Origin: Ga0077555 sp046154645
GTDB taxonomy: Bacteria; Pseudomonadota; Alphaproteobacteria; Rhizobiales; Hyphomicrobiaceae
NCBI GenBank assembly: GCA_046154645.1
Contig: JBJXDZ010000122.1
Span: forward strand, 62,001 to 126,000
Direction of reading: 5' to 3'
Length of the DNA: 64,000 bases
This document shows, in pieces, positions 17,646 to 25,667 of this stretch. The translations under genes and the position numbers were made by a program. The notes under the pieces were generated by a model. That model saw only the letters and a list, made by a program, of their open reading frames with translations, made no database searches and was not told the origin of the DNA. How positions within the stretch are numbered: the stretch's first letter is position 1; the number at the start of each line of letters is the position of its first letter.

Positions 17646-18533
17646 ATGCCTGAGCTGCCTGAGGTCGAGACCGTCCGGCGCGGGCTGGAGCCGGTCATGA
17701 GCGGCGCCCGCATCGTGCGGCTGGACCAGCGCCGGCCAGACCTGCGCTTCCCCCTCCCCGAACGGTTCGCGCAGCGTCTGGAAGGGCGCCGCATCGTTCG
17801 CCTGACGCGACGGGCGAAGTACATTCTGGCCGAGATCGAGACCGGCGATATCTTGGCCGTGCACCTCGGCATGACCGGACGGTTCACGATTGCCCGCGCG
17901 CCGGGGTTCCAGCACCACCAGCCCGGCGACTTCACGCACGCGAGCGGTGGCGACCCGGCGCACGATCATGTCGTCTTTCATCTCGAGGGCGGGGCCACCG
18001 TCACCTACAACGACGCGCGCCGCTTCGGTTACATGACGCTCCTGCCGGGCAATGAAATCGAGACCCACCCCCACTTCAAGGGCCTCGGCGTCGAACCGCT
18101 CGGCAACGCCCTGGATGCGGTCTATCTGGCGGGCGCTGCACATGGCCGCCGGACGGACCTCAAGGCGTTCCTGATGGACCAGCGCAATGTCGCGGGCCTC
18201 GGCAACATCTACGTCTGCGAGGCGTTGTTTCGTGCCTGCCTCGGGCCTTTACGCCTCTCATCCTCTCTTGCCCGCACCAGCGGCCGGCCGACGGACCGCG
18301 CCGAGCGCCTCGTCCCCGCCATTCGAACCGTGCTCGAGGAGGCGATCGAGGCTGGCGGCTCAACCCTGCGCGACTATCGGGCCGCCGACGGGGCGCTCGG
18401 CTATTTCCAGAAGTCCTTTGATGTCTATGGCCGTGAGGGCGAGGCCTGCCGCCGGTCCGATTGCCGCGGCACCATCCGGCGCGTGGTGCAGGCCGGCCGC
18501 TCGACCTTCTACTGTCCCACCTGCCAGCGCTGA
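17646..18533 (+). CDS. mutM: Formamidopyrimidine-DNA glycosylase (MutM/Fpg)
   Basis: Removes 8-oxoguanine and ring-opened purines from DNA and cleaves the abasic site. The 295-residue protein starts MPELPEVETVRRGLEPV, giving the catalytic N-terminal proline after Met removal and the conserved glutamate. Lys58-region RRAKYILAEI, the H2TH segment FLMDQRNVAGLGNIYVCEAL and a C-terminal zinc finger with C-x4-C and YCPTCQ spacing are present. The start at 17646 is fixed by the need for a proline at position 2. It lies just after tRNA-Leu. Confidence 0.97.
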   Translation: MPELPEVETVRRGLEPVMSGARIVRLDQRRPDLRFPLPERFAQRLEGRRIVRLTRRAKYILAEIETGDILAVHLGMTGRFTIARAPGFQHHQPGDFTHASGGDPAHDHVVFHLEGGATVTYNDARRFGYMTLLPGNEIETHPHFKGLGVEPLGNALDAVYLAGAAHGRRTDLKAFLMDQRNVAGLGNIYVCEALFRACLGPLRLSSSLARTSGRPTDRAERLVPAIRTVLEEAIEAGGSTLRDYRAADGALGYFQKSFDVYGREGEACRRSDCRGTIRRVVQAGRSTFYCPTCQR

Positions 18534-18618
18534 GACGACGCCAGAGGCGACGCCCGCATTGCCAGGTCGGCGCTGTAAACGTACGTTGGCCGTTGGCCCA
18601 GGCAGAGGATAGGCAGCG

Positions 18619-19386
18619 ATGGCACAGCTTAAAGACAAGGTTGCCGCCGTGACAGGTGGCGCGTCAGGCATCGGCGAGGCCACCGTCCGCCGCTTCATCG
18701 CGGAAGGCGCGAAGGTTGCCTTCGCCGATCGCGATGCGGAGCGGGGCAACCGCATCGCCGCCGAGATCACCAAGGCTGGTGGCAAAGCGATCTTCATCGA
18801 GGCGGACGTTGCCCAGGAACCGGCGTGCCTAGCCTTCATCCAGAGCGCTGTGGATGCCTATGGCCGGCTCGATATTCTGGTCAACAATGCGGGCATTCGC
18901 CTGTACCAGAGCGTCGTCGAGGCGAGCGCGGAGAGTTGGGACGCCATCCTCGGCGTTAACCTCAAAAGCTATGCCTTCTGCGCCAAGGCGGCCATTCCCG
19001 CCATGCGCCGCGCCGGCGGTGGCGCCATCGTCAACATGGCGTCGGTGCGCTCGATCACGGCCGGCGGCAACACGCTGCAGTACGACACGGCCAAGGCCGC
19101 CGTCGCGGGGCTGACGCGGGGGCTGGCGATGGATCATTCGCACGAAGGCATTCGCGTCAATGCCGTCTGTCCGGGGCCGATCTTCACGCCGTTCCATGAC
19201 CGCCGCATCAAGGCTGCGGGCAAGACGGTTGCCGACTACAATGCCGATGCGGCCAGCCGCACCATGATGAAGCGGCCGGGCACCGCCGAGGAGGTGGCGG
19301 CGTGCGTGCTGTTCCTGGCGTCGCACGAAGCTTCCTACGTCACCGGCTCGATGCTGTTCGTCGATGGCGGCATGACCGCGATGTAA
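18619..19386 (+). CDS. Short-chain dehydrogenase/reductase
   Basis: A 255-residue classical SDR, an NAD(P)-dependent cytoplasmic oxidoreductase. The cofactor loop TGGASGIG and the NNAG motif are intact, and the catalytic Ser142, Tyr155 and Lys159 (YDTAK) are present. The C-terminus GSMLFVDGGMTAM is typical. Acidic residues after the second strand (ADRDAER) favour NAD over NADP. Substrate is unknown; the RidA-family gene follows 44 bases later and may be co-transcribed. Confidence 0.92.
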   Translation: MAQLKDKVAAVTGGASGIGEATVRRFIAEGAKVAFADRDAERGNRIAAEITKAGGKAIFIEADVAQEPACLAFIQSAVDAYGRLDILVNNAGIRLYQSVVEASAESWDAILGVNLKSYAFCAKAAIPAMRRAGGGAIVNMASVRSITAGGNTLQYDTAKAAVAGLTRGLAMDHSHEGIRVNAVCPGPIFTPFHDRRIKAAGKTVADYNADAASRTMMKRPGTAEEVAACVLFLASHEASYVTGSMLFVDGGMTAM

Positions 19387-19430
19387 GCCGCCGCACCCCT
19401 TATCCCATCACCAGTCCCTGGAGTCCCGCT

Positions 19431-19814
19431 ATGGCCAAGCAGATCAATCCCGCTGATTTTCCGAAACCTGCCTCAAACTATTCGCAAGGCATTGTGCACA
19501 AGGCTGGCGCCGAGCGACTGCTCATATCCGGGCAGGTGGGTGTGCGGCCGGACGGCAGCACGGTTGCCGGCCTCGAGGCGCAGATGACGCAGGCGTGGGA
19601 CAATTTCCTCGCGGTGTTGAAAGCCGCCGGCTTCGCGCCCGCTCACGTCGTCAAGGTGACCGTCTATGTGACCAAGCCTGCGCTGCAGGAGTTCCGTCGC
19701 GGTCGCGAAAAGGCGCTGGCGGGCAATGCACCAGCCGCCACCTATGTGCAGATCGCGGCGCTGGCTGATCCCGCTTATATGGTGGAGATCGAGGGCGAGG
19801 CGGTGAAGGAATGA
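19431..19814 (+). CDS. RidA/YjgF family protein
   Basis: A 127-residue member of the Rid family, trimeric proteins that include enamine/imine deaminases protecting PLP enzymes. It has the fold landmarks NYSQGIVHKAGAERLLISGQ and VVKVTVYVTKPALQEF. The canonical C-terminal RidA arginine motif (RVEIE) is replaced by YMVEIEGEAV, so it may belong to a Rid subfamily lacking the deaminase arginine. It follows the SDR gene and ends just before a reverse-strand tRNA. Confidence 0.88.
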   Translation: MAKQINPADFPKPASNYSQGIVHKAGAERLLISGQVGVRPDGSTVAGLEAQMTQAWDNFLAVLKAAGFAPAHVVKVTVYVTKPALQEFRRGREKALAGNAPAATYVQIAALADPAYMVEIEGEAVKE

Positions 19815-19821
19815 GGGCAAT

Positions 19822-19896
19822 TGGAGCGGGCGAAGGGGATTGAACCCTCGACATTCTGCTTGGGAAGCAGACGCTCTACCACTGAGCTACACCCGC
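19822..19896 (-). tRNA. tRNA-Gly (anticodon CCC)
   Basis: A 75-base tRNA on the reverse strand. The acceptor GCGGGTG pairs with CGCCCGC (one G-U), the anticodon stem TCTGC/GCAGA encloses TTCCCAA giving anticodon CCC (reads GGG), and the T arm contains GTTCAAT. CCA is encoded at the 3' end (19822-19824). Confidence 0.97.
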
Positions 19897-19925
19897 ATGT
19901 CCGGCACCGTGGCCGTACAGACGGA

Positions 19926-19954
19926 AAACTAGCAGAGGCGTGGCCGCCTCGCAA
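19926..19954 (-). promoter_or_regulatory. Candidate promoter for tRNA-Gly
   Basis: On the reverse strand TTGCGA (19954-19949) is separated by exactly 17 bases from TAGTTT (19931-19926), about 30 bases before the tRNA 5' end. The spacing is ideal and the boxes are moderate matches. Confidence 0.45.
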
Positions 19955-20048
19955 TGCCACCACTGCGAGAGTGTGAACAGCCCCCAATTACCGCTGCCTG
20001 GGCTGACAGGTCCAACCGGATGGGCGGCGGCCCGCAGCGCGCCCGCTC

Positions 20049-21059
20049 TCAACTGACGATGGGGCGCCGTCCCAAGGGAGGATGGCGGCTCCAGATCAAG
20101 CCCGGCGTTGCCGGATGGCCGCTGGCGACGAGACTGTCAACCAAGGCCTCATCCTCGGCGGTGAAGGTGTGCTGCAAGGCACCGAGGTAGGCATTCCAAT
20201 GCTCGAGGGTGCGCGGGCCGGTGATGACGCTGGAAACAGTGCGGTTGTTCAGCACCCACAGCATGGCGAAATCAGCCGGCATCATGCCGCGTTTGGCCGC
20301 ATGCGCCCGCAGCACCTCGACGATGCGAAACAGATGCGGGCTGAAGTCACGCTTCAGCAGGCTCACATCGCCCCGAGCGGCGCGGCTGTCGTTGGGCGGT
20401 GGCGCGCCTTCACGATACTTGCCGGTGAGCGCGCCACGCGCCAGCGGCGAGAACGGCGCGACGCCAATGCCGTAGTGGGCGCAGGCCGGCAAATAGTCGG
20501 TCTCGGCTTGGCGCATGGCCAGATTGTACATGGGCTGTGCCACGACGGGATGCGGTGTGCCGGTCTGATCGCACAGCCGGATGATCTCGCCGATCTCCCA
20601 GCCATAGTGATTGGAGAACCCCCAGTAGCTGGCCTTGCCGCTGGCGATGATGTCGCGCATGGCCTCGATGCTCTCGATGAGCGGCGTCTCGCGATCGCGA
20701 TGGTGCATGTAATAGATATCGACGTAGTCGGTGCCGAGGCGCTGCAGGCTGGCGTCGATGGCGTGCAGCATCCATTTGCGCGAGAGGCCCTGCTTGCGCT
20801 GGGGCGGGCCGTCCTGCTGGCCGACCTTCGAAGCGAGTACCCAGTGATCGCGATCCCTGGCGATCAGCTTGCCGAGCATCGTCTCAGAGGCGCCGTTGTT
20901 GTAGGCATCGGCGGTATCGATGAAATTGACCTTGGCCTCGCGCGCCCGGTCTATGACTTGTGCGGCCGTCGCATCATCCATGCCGGCGCCGAAATCCATG
21001 GTGCCGAGGCAGAGGCGCGAGACGCGCAGTCCGCTGCAGCCGAGTGTCGTAAAGTCCAT
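20049..21059 (-). CDS. Aldo/keto reductase
   Basis: A 336-residue TIM-barrel NADPH-dependent oxidoreductase of the YajO/Tas-like type. Present are TLGCSGLRVSRLCLGTMDFG, FIDTADAYNNGASETMLG with the catalytic Asp and Tyr, WVLASKVG with the catalytic lysine, and DIYYMHHRD with the histidine. The C-terminal cofactor segment VSSVITGPRTLEHWN is also present. It lies 101 bases downstream of the NTF2-like gene at the end of the thiS-led cluster and may be the last gene of that transcript. The substrate is unknown. Confidence 0.93.
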   Translation of the reverse strand: MDFTTLGCSGLRVSRLCLGTMDFGAGMDDATAAQVIDRAREAKVNFIDTADAYNNGASETMLGKLIARDRDHWVLASKVGQQDGPPQRKQGLSRKWMLHAIDASLQRLGTDYVDIYYMHHRDRETPLIESIEAMRDIIASGKASYWGFSNHYGWEIGEIIRLCDQTGTPHPVVAQPMYNLAMRQAETDYLPACAHYGIGVAPFSPLARGALTGKYREGAPPPNDSRAARGDVSLLKRDFSPHLFRIVEVLRAHAAKRGMMPADFAMLWVLNNRTVSSVITGPRTLEHWNAYLGALQHTFTAEDEALVDSLVASGHPATPGLIWSRHPPLGRRPIVS

Positions 21060-21160
21060 GCTGATGGCCTTTCAGGCAAGTTGGTCCTGGCGCCCGCCAG
21101 CGCACGTCGCGACGATAGCGAGGGGGATGCGCCCTGACCAGCGGGGTCCGGCAGCACAGG

Positions 21161-21556
21161 TCACTGCGCGAAGCTCGATCGGCCCTGGATGCCCCAGTGA
21201 CCATCGACCTTGGTGACGATGTAGATTGAGCGATAGCTGGCAATGATGCTGCCGTCGGCGCGCAGGCGGCTGAATTGCGTATCGAAATGCACCTTGTCGG
21301 TGCCGGCATGAATGACGCGTCGCTCGTCCCACACACTGCGCGCCCAATCCTTGGCGTCTGCCGTCGATCTGAAAATGTCGAGGTTGAAGCTCTCCGACGT
21401 CGGGAAGGTCGTGACCTTGCTGCTGTGAAAGCGGACGTGGGGGAAGTTGAAACTCGCACGAATGCCCTCGACGTCGGAGGCCGAAAAGGCCGCCATGAAG
21501 CGATCGAGCACGGCCATGGCGACGGCGACGCTTTCGGCATGGGCTGGGGCCGTCAT
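21161..21556 (-). CDS. NTF2-like (SnoaL-type) small protein
   Basis: A 131-residue protein with the cone-shaped NTF2-like pattern: an N-terminal helix pair (VAMAVLDRFMAAFSASDVEG), then FNFPHVRFHSSKVTTF and a C-terminal sheet ending SIYIVTKVDGHWGIQGRSSF. Such proteins are small-molecule isomerases, hydrolases or binding proteins. It begins 2 bases after the amidase stop, so the two are almost certainly co-translated. Earlier in-frame starts would overlap the amidase gene heavily and are rejected. Confidence 0.82.
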   Translation of the reverse strand: MTAPAHAESVAVAMAVLDRFMAAFSASDVEGIRASFNFPHVRFHSSKVTTFPTSESFNLDIFRSTADAKDWARSVWDERRVIHAGTDKVHFDTQFSRLRADGSIIASYRSIYIVTKVDGHWGIQGRSSFAQ

Positions 21557-21558
21557 GC

Positions 21559-22491
21559 TCACGTCTCCTTGGGTCGCTCGACGCCAATCTGCGCGGTGAT
21601 GCGGGTGTAGTGCTCGGGTCGCCGATGGGCCGCGAAATTGAAGATGGTCTCTTTGCCGAAGCGCGTGGCGTCGAGATCGCAATCGTGGATTAGCAACTCG
21701 TCGGCCTCAGTGCGACTCTCGGCGACGACATGACCATTGGGGTCAACGATTAGCGAGCAGCCGAACAGGCCAAAGCCGTCCTCGACGCCGGCCTTGGCGA
21801 CCGCCACCACCCAGGTCGAGTTCTGGTAGGCGCCGGCCTGTACCGAGAGCTTGTGGTGGAAGGTGCGCGCCTCAGGCGGCTCATTGGCGGAGAGGGAATT
21901 GATCGACGGCGTGTTGAAGCCGAGGGTGATCAGCTCGACGCCTTGCAGGCCCATGACGCGATAGGTCTCGGGCCAGCGGCGGTCATTGCAGATGCACATG
22001 CCGAGGATGCCGCCCAGCGCGGAGAAGACAGGGAAGCCCAGGTCGCCCGGCTCGAAGTAGCGTTTTTCCAGATGCTGATGCGTACGCTGCGGCTCATGCT
22101 CGACATGGCCGGGGAGATGCACCTTGCGATACTTGCCGACGATGCGGCCATCACGCTCGACCAGGATCGAGGTGTTGAAATGACGCCCCACCGGCGTCAA
22201 TTCGGCATAGCCGAAGGTCATGGCCACGTTGTGCTGTTTGGCCCGCGCAAAGAGCGGCGCCGTGGCTGGGCCCGGCATCTCGCGCTCGAACCAGGGATCA
22301 GCCTCGCGCCGGTCAGCATGATACCAGCGCGGAAAGAACGTCGTCAGTGCCAACTCGGGATAGACGATCAGGTCGGCCTTGTGTGCGGCGGCCTGATCCA
22401 TGAGGGCGAGCATGCGCGTGACCACCGCGGCGCGGCTGTCGGCGCGCTGGATGGGGCCGAGTTGGGCTGCGGCAATGCGAAGATTGCGCAT
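21559..22491 (-). CDS. N-carbamoyl-D-amino-acid hydrolase-like carbon-nitrogen hydrolase
   Basis: A 310-residue nitrilase-superfamily amidase close to Agrobacterium D-carbamoylase. The catalytic triad is Glu46 (VYPELALTTFFPRW), Lys123 (GKYRKVHLPGH) and Cys168 (CICNDRRWPETYRVMGLQG). Other shared blocks are HLEKRYFEPGDLGFPV and FNFAAHRRPEHY. The family hydrolyses N-carbamoyl-D-amino acids to D-amino acid, CO2 and ammonia. It starts 4 bases after thiE. No hydantoinase gene is adjacent, so the thiamine context may indicate a different amide substrate; that is inference. Confidence 0.9.
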   Translation of the reverse strand: MRNLRIAAAQLGPIQRADSRAAVVTRMLALMDQAAAHKADLIVYPELALTTFFPRWYHADRREADPWFEREMPGPATAPLFARAKQHNVAMTFGYAELTPVGRHFNTSILVERDGRIVGKYRKVHLPGHVEHEPQRTHQHLEKRYFEPGDLGFPVFSALGGILGMCICNDRRWPETYRVMGLQGVELITLGFNTPSINSLSANEPPEARTFHHKLSVQAGAYQNSTWVVAVAKAGVEDGFGLFGCSLIVDPNGHVVAESRTEADELLIHDCDLDATRFGKETIFNFAAHRRPEHYTRITAQIGVERPKET

Positions 22492-22495
22492 GGGA

Positions 22496-23110
22496 TCAGG
22501 CCACGACAGTGCGCGCCCACTGCACCCACTGGCGCACGCGGGCTTCTGGGTCGGCGGCGGTGAAGAAGTCCGTTATCACGGCGACACTGTCGGCACCGGC
22601 TGCCACCACGCCCGGCGCCCGCTCCGGCGTAATCCCACCGATACAGCACAGCGGCAACTTGCCGACGCGGCCCTTCCAGTCACGGATGCGGTCGAGGCCT
22701 TGCGGCGCCCATTTCATGGCCTTGAGCTTAGTCTCCCAGATGGGACCGAGCGCGATATAGTCGGGCTTCGCTCCAAACGCGATGTCGAGCTCCTTGTGGT
22801 CATGGGTGGAGATGCCGAGCTTGATTCCCGCAGCCTTGATCGCCTTGACGTCGGCGTCGGCCAAGTCCTCCTGTCCGAGATGCACGAAGTCGGCGCCGAG
22901 CGCGATGGCGTCCTGCCAGTAGTCGTTGACGATCAGCTGGCATTTGTGCTGGCGGCAAAGCTCGAGACTGGCGCTGATCTGGCGGCGCACCTCGGCGGGA
23001 GCCGCATCCTTGAGCCGCAATTGCACCGTTCGCGCGCCTTGAGGCACGATGCGCTGCATCCAGCCGAGGTCAGGCGCGATCGGATAGAAGATGTCGATGA
23101 GACGCGCCAT
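22496..23110 (-). CDS. thiE: Thiamine-phosphate synthase ThiE
   Basis: Joins hydroxymethylpyrimidine diphosphate and thiazole phosphate to thiamine phosphate. The 204-residue TIM-barrel protein has TVQLRLKDA near the N-terminus, the pyrophosphate-binding VNDYWQDAIALGADFVHLGQ (with Asp for Mg) and later IALGPIWETKLKAMKWAPQG and CIGGITPERAPGVVAAGADS. It matches the ThiE pattern used in alphaproteobacterial thiCOSGE clusters. It follows thiG by 17 bases and is followed almost immediately by the amidase gene. thiC, thiO and thiD are not here. Confidence 0.95.
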   Translation of the reverse strand: MARLIDIFYPIAPDLGWMQRIVPQGARTVQLRLKDAAPAEVRRQISASLELCRQHKCQLIVNDYWQDAIALGADFVHLGQEDLADADVKAIKAAGIKLGISTHDHKELDIAFGAKPDYIALGPIWETKLKAMKWAPQGLDRIRDWKGRVGKLPLCCIGGITPERAPGVVAAGADSVAVITDFFTAADPEARVRQWVQWARTVVA

Positions 23111-23127
23111 GGACTGTTCCTTTGACG

Positions 23128-23952
23128 TTAGGTCTTGCGGGTGAGATCGAAGAACGGTGTGCCGGCGACCGGCGTCGATGGCGAGGCCATGTCACGGGCC
23201 TCCATCAGTCCTGCTTCATAGGCTAAGCGCCCCGCCGAGACGGCTTGGCCAAAGGCCTGCGCCATCAGCACAGGATTGGCGGCCTTCGCTACGGCCGTGT
23301 TCAGCATCACCGCGTCGTAGCCGAGTTCCATGGCCTCAGCCGCCTGGCTTGGCGCGCGCAATCCCGCGTCGATGACCAACGGCACGCCGGGGAAATACGC
23401 ACGCATGGTTTTGAGCGCATAGGGGTTGGCCAAGCCGCGACCGGAGCCAATGGGAGCGCCCCAGGGCATCAGGACCTCGCAACCAACCGCAAGCAATCGC
23501 TCAGCCGCACTCAGATCCTCGGTGGTGTAGGGAAAGACCTTGAAGCCTTCCTTGACCAGGGTGGTGGCCGCGTCGACCAACCCGAACAGATCCGGCTGCA
23601 GGATGTCGTCGCTGGCGATGATCTCGAGCTTGACCCAATCCGTGTTGAACACCTCCCGCGCCATGCGAGCCGTGGTGATCGCTTCCTTCGGTGTCCGGCA
23701 CCCGGCGGTGTTGGGCAGGACGCGCACGCCGAGACCCGAGACGATCTCCCAGAAGCGCTGCCCCGTGCGGTCGCGGGCGCCTTCCCGGCGGAGCGACACG
23801 GTGACGATGCTGGCGCCTGAGGCCTTGATGGCGTCGGCCATCACCTGCGGCGAGGGATAGAGCGAGGTGCCGAGGATCAGGCGGGAGGCCACGGTGGAGC
23901 CGTAGACCGTCAGATCCTGCGGCGTCGCCGTCGTGGGTGCGCTATCGTTCAT
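23128..23952 (-). CDS. thiG: Thiazole synthase ThiG
   Basis: Forms the thiazole ring of thiamine from deoxyxylulose phosphate, dehydroglycine and ThiS-thiocarboxylate. The 274-residue protein has RLILGTSLYPSPQVMADAIK, the VKLEIIASDDILQPD segment with the Schiff-base lysine, GFKVFPYTTEDLSAAERLL and the phosphate loop WGAPIGSGRGLANP. The start at 23952 is chosen because a more upstream ATG would run into thiS. It lies 37 bases after thiS. Confidence 0.95.
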   Translation of the reverse strand: MNDSAPTTATPQDLTVYGSTVASRLILGTSLYPSPQVMADAIKASGASIVTVSLRREGARDRTGQRFWEIVSGLGVRVLPNTAGCRTPKEAITTARMAREVFNTDWVKLEIIASDDILQPDLFGLVDAATTLVKEGFKVFPYTTEDLSAAERLLAVGCEVLMPWGAPIGSGRGLANPYALKTMRAYFPGVPLVIDAGLRAPSQAAEAMELGYDAVMLNTAVAKAANPVLMAQAFGQAVSAGRLAYEAGLMEARDMASPSTPVAGTPFFDLTRKT

Positions 23953-23989
23953 GTGCGTCAAGCTCCTCGCAAGGTCGCCCCTGGACGCG

Positions 23990-24220
23990 TCAACCGCCCT
24001 GCCGCGGTGCCACGATCTCGATCTGATCTCCGGCCTTGAGCGAGGCCTGGGCACGGGCGCGCTCGGGGACGAAATCACCGTTCAGGGCCGTTGCCACTGT
24101 CCGGTCGCCATATCCGAGCTCGATCAGCAGAGCCGCAAGTGTCGATGTGGCGACCTCGCACAATTCGCCATTCACCGTCAGCCGAAGGCTTTCGACTGCT
24201 GTTCCCGGCCGGCCACTCAT
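23990..24220 (-). CDS. thiS: Sulfur carrier protein ThiS
   Basis: ThiS is the ubiquitin-like sulfur carrier for thiazole synthesis. The 76-residue protein begins its fold at LRLTVNGELCEVATSTLAAL, continues VATALNGDFVPERARAQASL and ends with the required C-terminal GG, which is adenylated and thiocarboxylated. It heads the reverse-strand thiS-thiG-thiE run, 111 bases after anmK. No thiamine-pyrophosphate riboswitch is recognisable in that gap. Confidence 0.94.
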   Translation of the reverse strand: MSGRPGTAVESLRLTVNGELCEVATSTLAALLIELGYGDRTVATALNGDFVPERARAQASLKAGDQIEIVAPRQGG

Positions 24221-24331
24221 AGGCTCTCATGCTCCGCTGCTGCATTGCCAACAACATAGAGATTTCCGCGCCGCGTTCAAAGGCTTGCATTGCCGGTGCG
24301 GCATGCGCCTGGGGCGGGGCGCAGGCCAGCA

Positions 24332-25522
24332 TCAAAACGGCGCCCGGGCAAGCTTGCCGCCGATGGCCGGCTCGGCGACACCAGTGGTCTCCGGGAAGGT
24401 CAACGGCAGGCCCTTCAGTGAGCGCACCGCCAGATAGGCCCAGGCCTCGGCCTCCATAGTGTCGCCATCCAAGTCGAGGGCCTCGGCCGGGACGACGGCA
24501 TTCTCCACGCGTGCGGCAATCATGCGCATCAGGGTCTGATTGCGCCGCCCTCCCCCGGCGATGATCCACAGAAGCGGCTGCTCCGGCACCAGTTCACGGG
24601 CCCGCGCGATGGCCTCGGCCGTGAACGCGGTCAGGGTTGCAGCCCCATCGGCGACCGAGAGACCAGCGACGAGGTCGGGTGGGAAGGCATTGCGATCGAG
24701 CGACTTGGGTGCCACCTTGGCGAAATAAGGTTGCGACAGATACCGCCGCAGGATGCCCTCGTCGACGTTACCCGCGGCGGCCAAACGCCCACCTTCGTCG
24801 CGCGCCGTGCCTGTATGGCGGAGCATCCAATCATCGATCAGCGCATTGCCAGGACCGGTATCGAAGGCAATCAGGCGACCGCCTGGCCCCATCCAGGTGA
24901 TGTTCGAGACGCCCCCGATGTTAACGAAAGCGATGGGCCGCTCGGGCACCTTGGCCGCCAACGCCCAATGATAGATCGGCACCAACGGCGCCCCCTGCCC
25001 GCCCAGTGCGCAGTCGTTGGCCCTGAGATCATGCACCACGTCGACCCCGGTTCGCCGCGCCAGCAGCGGGCCATCGCCGAGTTGTACCGTCAGCAGTCGA
25101 GTTCGCGGTGGTAGCTCTCGCTCCTCAAGGACGCCGAGGCGACGATCGAGAAAGGTGCCCGCCGGGACCAGCTCCTCGCGATGCAGCACCGTCTGGCCAT
25201 GGAAGCCGATCACGTCGACCGCCGAGGGCTGCAGCATGCGGTCGCCCATGAAGCGAGTGACGGCCGCCGCGTGCCTCTCAGTCAACTCGCGCTCGACATC
25301 TGCCAGACAGCCGGGGCGCTGCTCGCGACTGGTGATCGCCTGTGCATCGGCCATCGCCTGCCGCAGCTGGGCGCGGAAATCATCAGGGTAGGCCTCGCTG
25401 GAGGCGGCCAACCGGCGCACACTGCGATCACCGTCCGTCTCGATGAGGGCGATATCAATGCCATCCATCGACGTGCCACTCATCAGGCCAATTGCGCGCA
25501 TCACCTTGCTCATCGGGGCCAT
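24332..25522 (-). CDS. anmK: Anhydro-N-acetylmuramic acid kinase
   Basis: Phosphorylates and opens 1,6-anhydro-MurNAc during peptidoglycan recycling. The 396-residue protein starts with the ATP-loop IGLMSGTSMDGIDIALIE and contains DVIGFHGQTVLHR, FVNIGGVSNITWMG, AFDTGPGNALIDDWM and a C-terminal LWIIAGGGRRNQTLM. Three in-frame ATGs (25522, 25513, 25501) are possible starts; the most upstream is given. It is divergent from tyrS, an arrangement I recall as common in related alphaproteobacteria. Confidence 0.95.
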   Translation of the reverse strand: MAPMSKVMRAIGLMSGTSMDGIDIALIETDGDRSVRRLAASSEAYPDDFRAQLRQAMADAQAITSREQRPGCLADVERELTERHAAAVTRFMGDRMLQPSAVDVIGFHGQTVLHREELVPAGTFLDRRLGVLEERELPPRTRLLTVQLGDGPLLARRTGVDVVHDLRANDCALGGQGAPLVPIYHWALAAKVPERPIAFVNIGGVSNITWMGPGGRLIAFDTGPGNALIDDWMLRHTGTARDEGGRLAAAGNVDEGILRRYLSQPYFAKVAPKSLDRNAFPPDLVAGLSVADGAATLTAFTAEAIARARELVPEQPLLWIIAGGGRRNQTLMRMIAARVENAVVPAEALDLDGDTMEAEAWAYLAVRSLKGLPLTFPETTGVAEPAIGGKLARAPF

Positions 25523-25667
25523 CCCGTGCGATTAGCCTGCGATTCCGGATCGAAGGGCTATTGCCCCTCGAGCGCCGCTCCTTCTCCCCGTGACGGGATC
25601 AGCAGGTATGGCGCAACTGCCGGGGCCCGGCCCCGACATTGGATCCTCAAGCGACGAGCTTAGCACC

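Noticed and set aside
24221..24331. Possible thiamine-pyrophosphate riboswitch upstream of thiS
   Set aside because: The characteristic CTGAGA and ACC-TGATCTGG-type elements are not present in the short gap.
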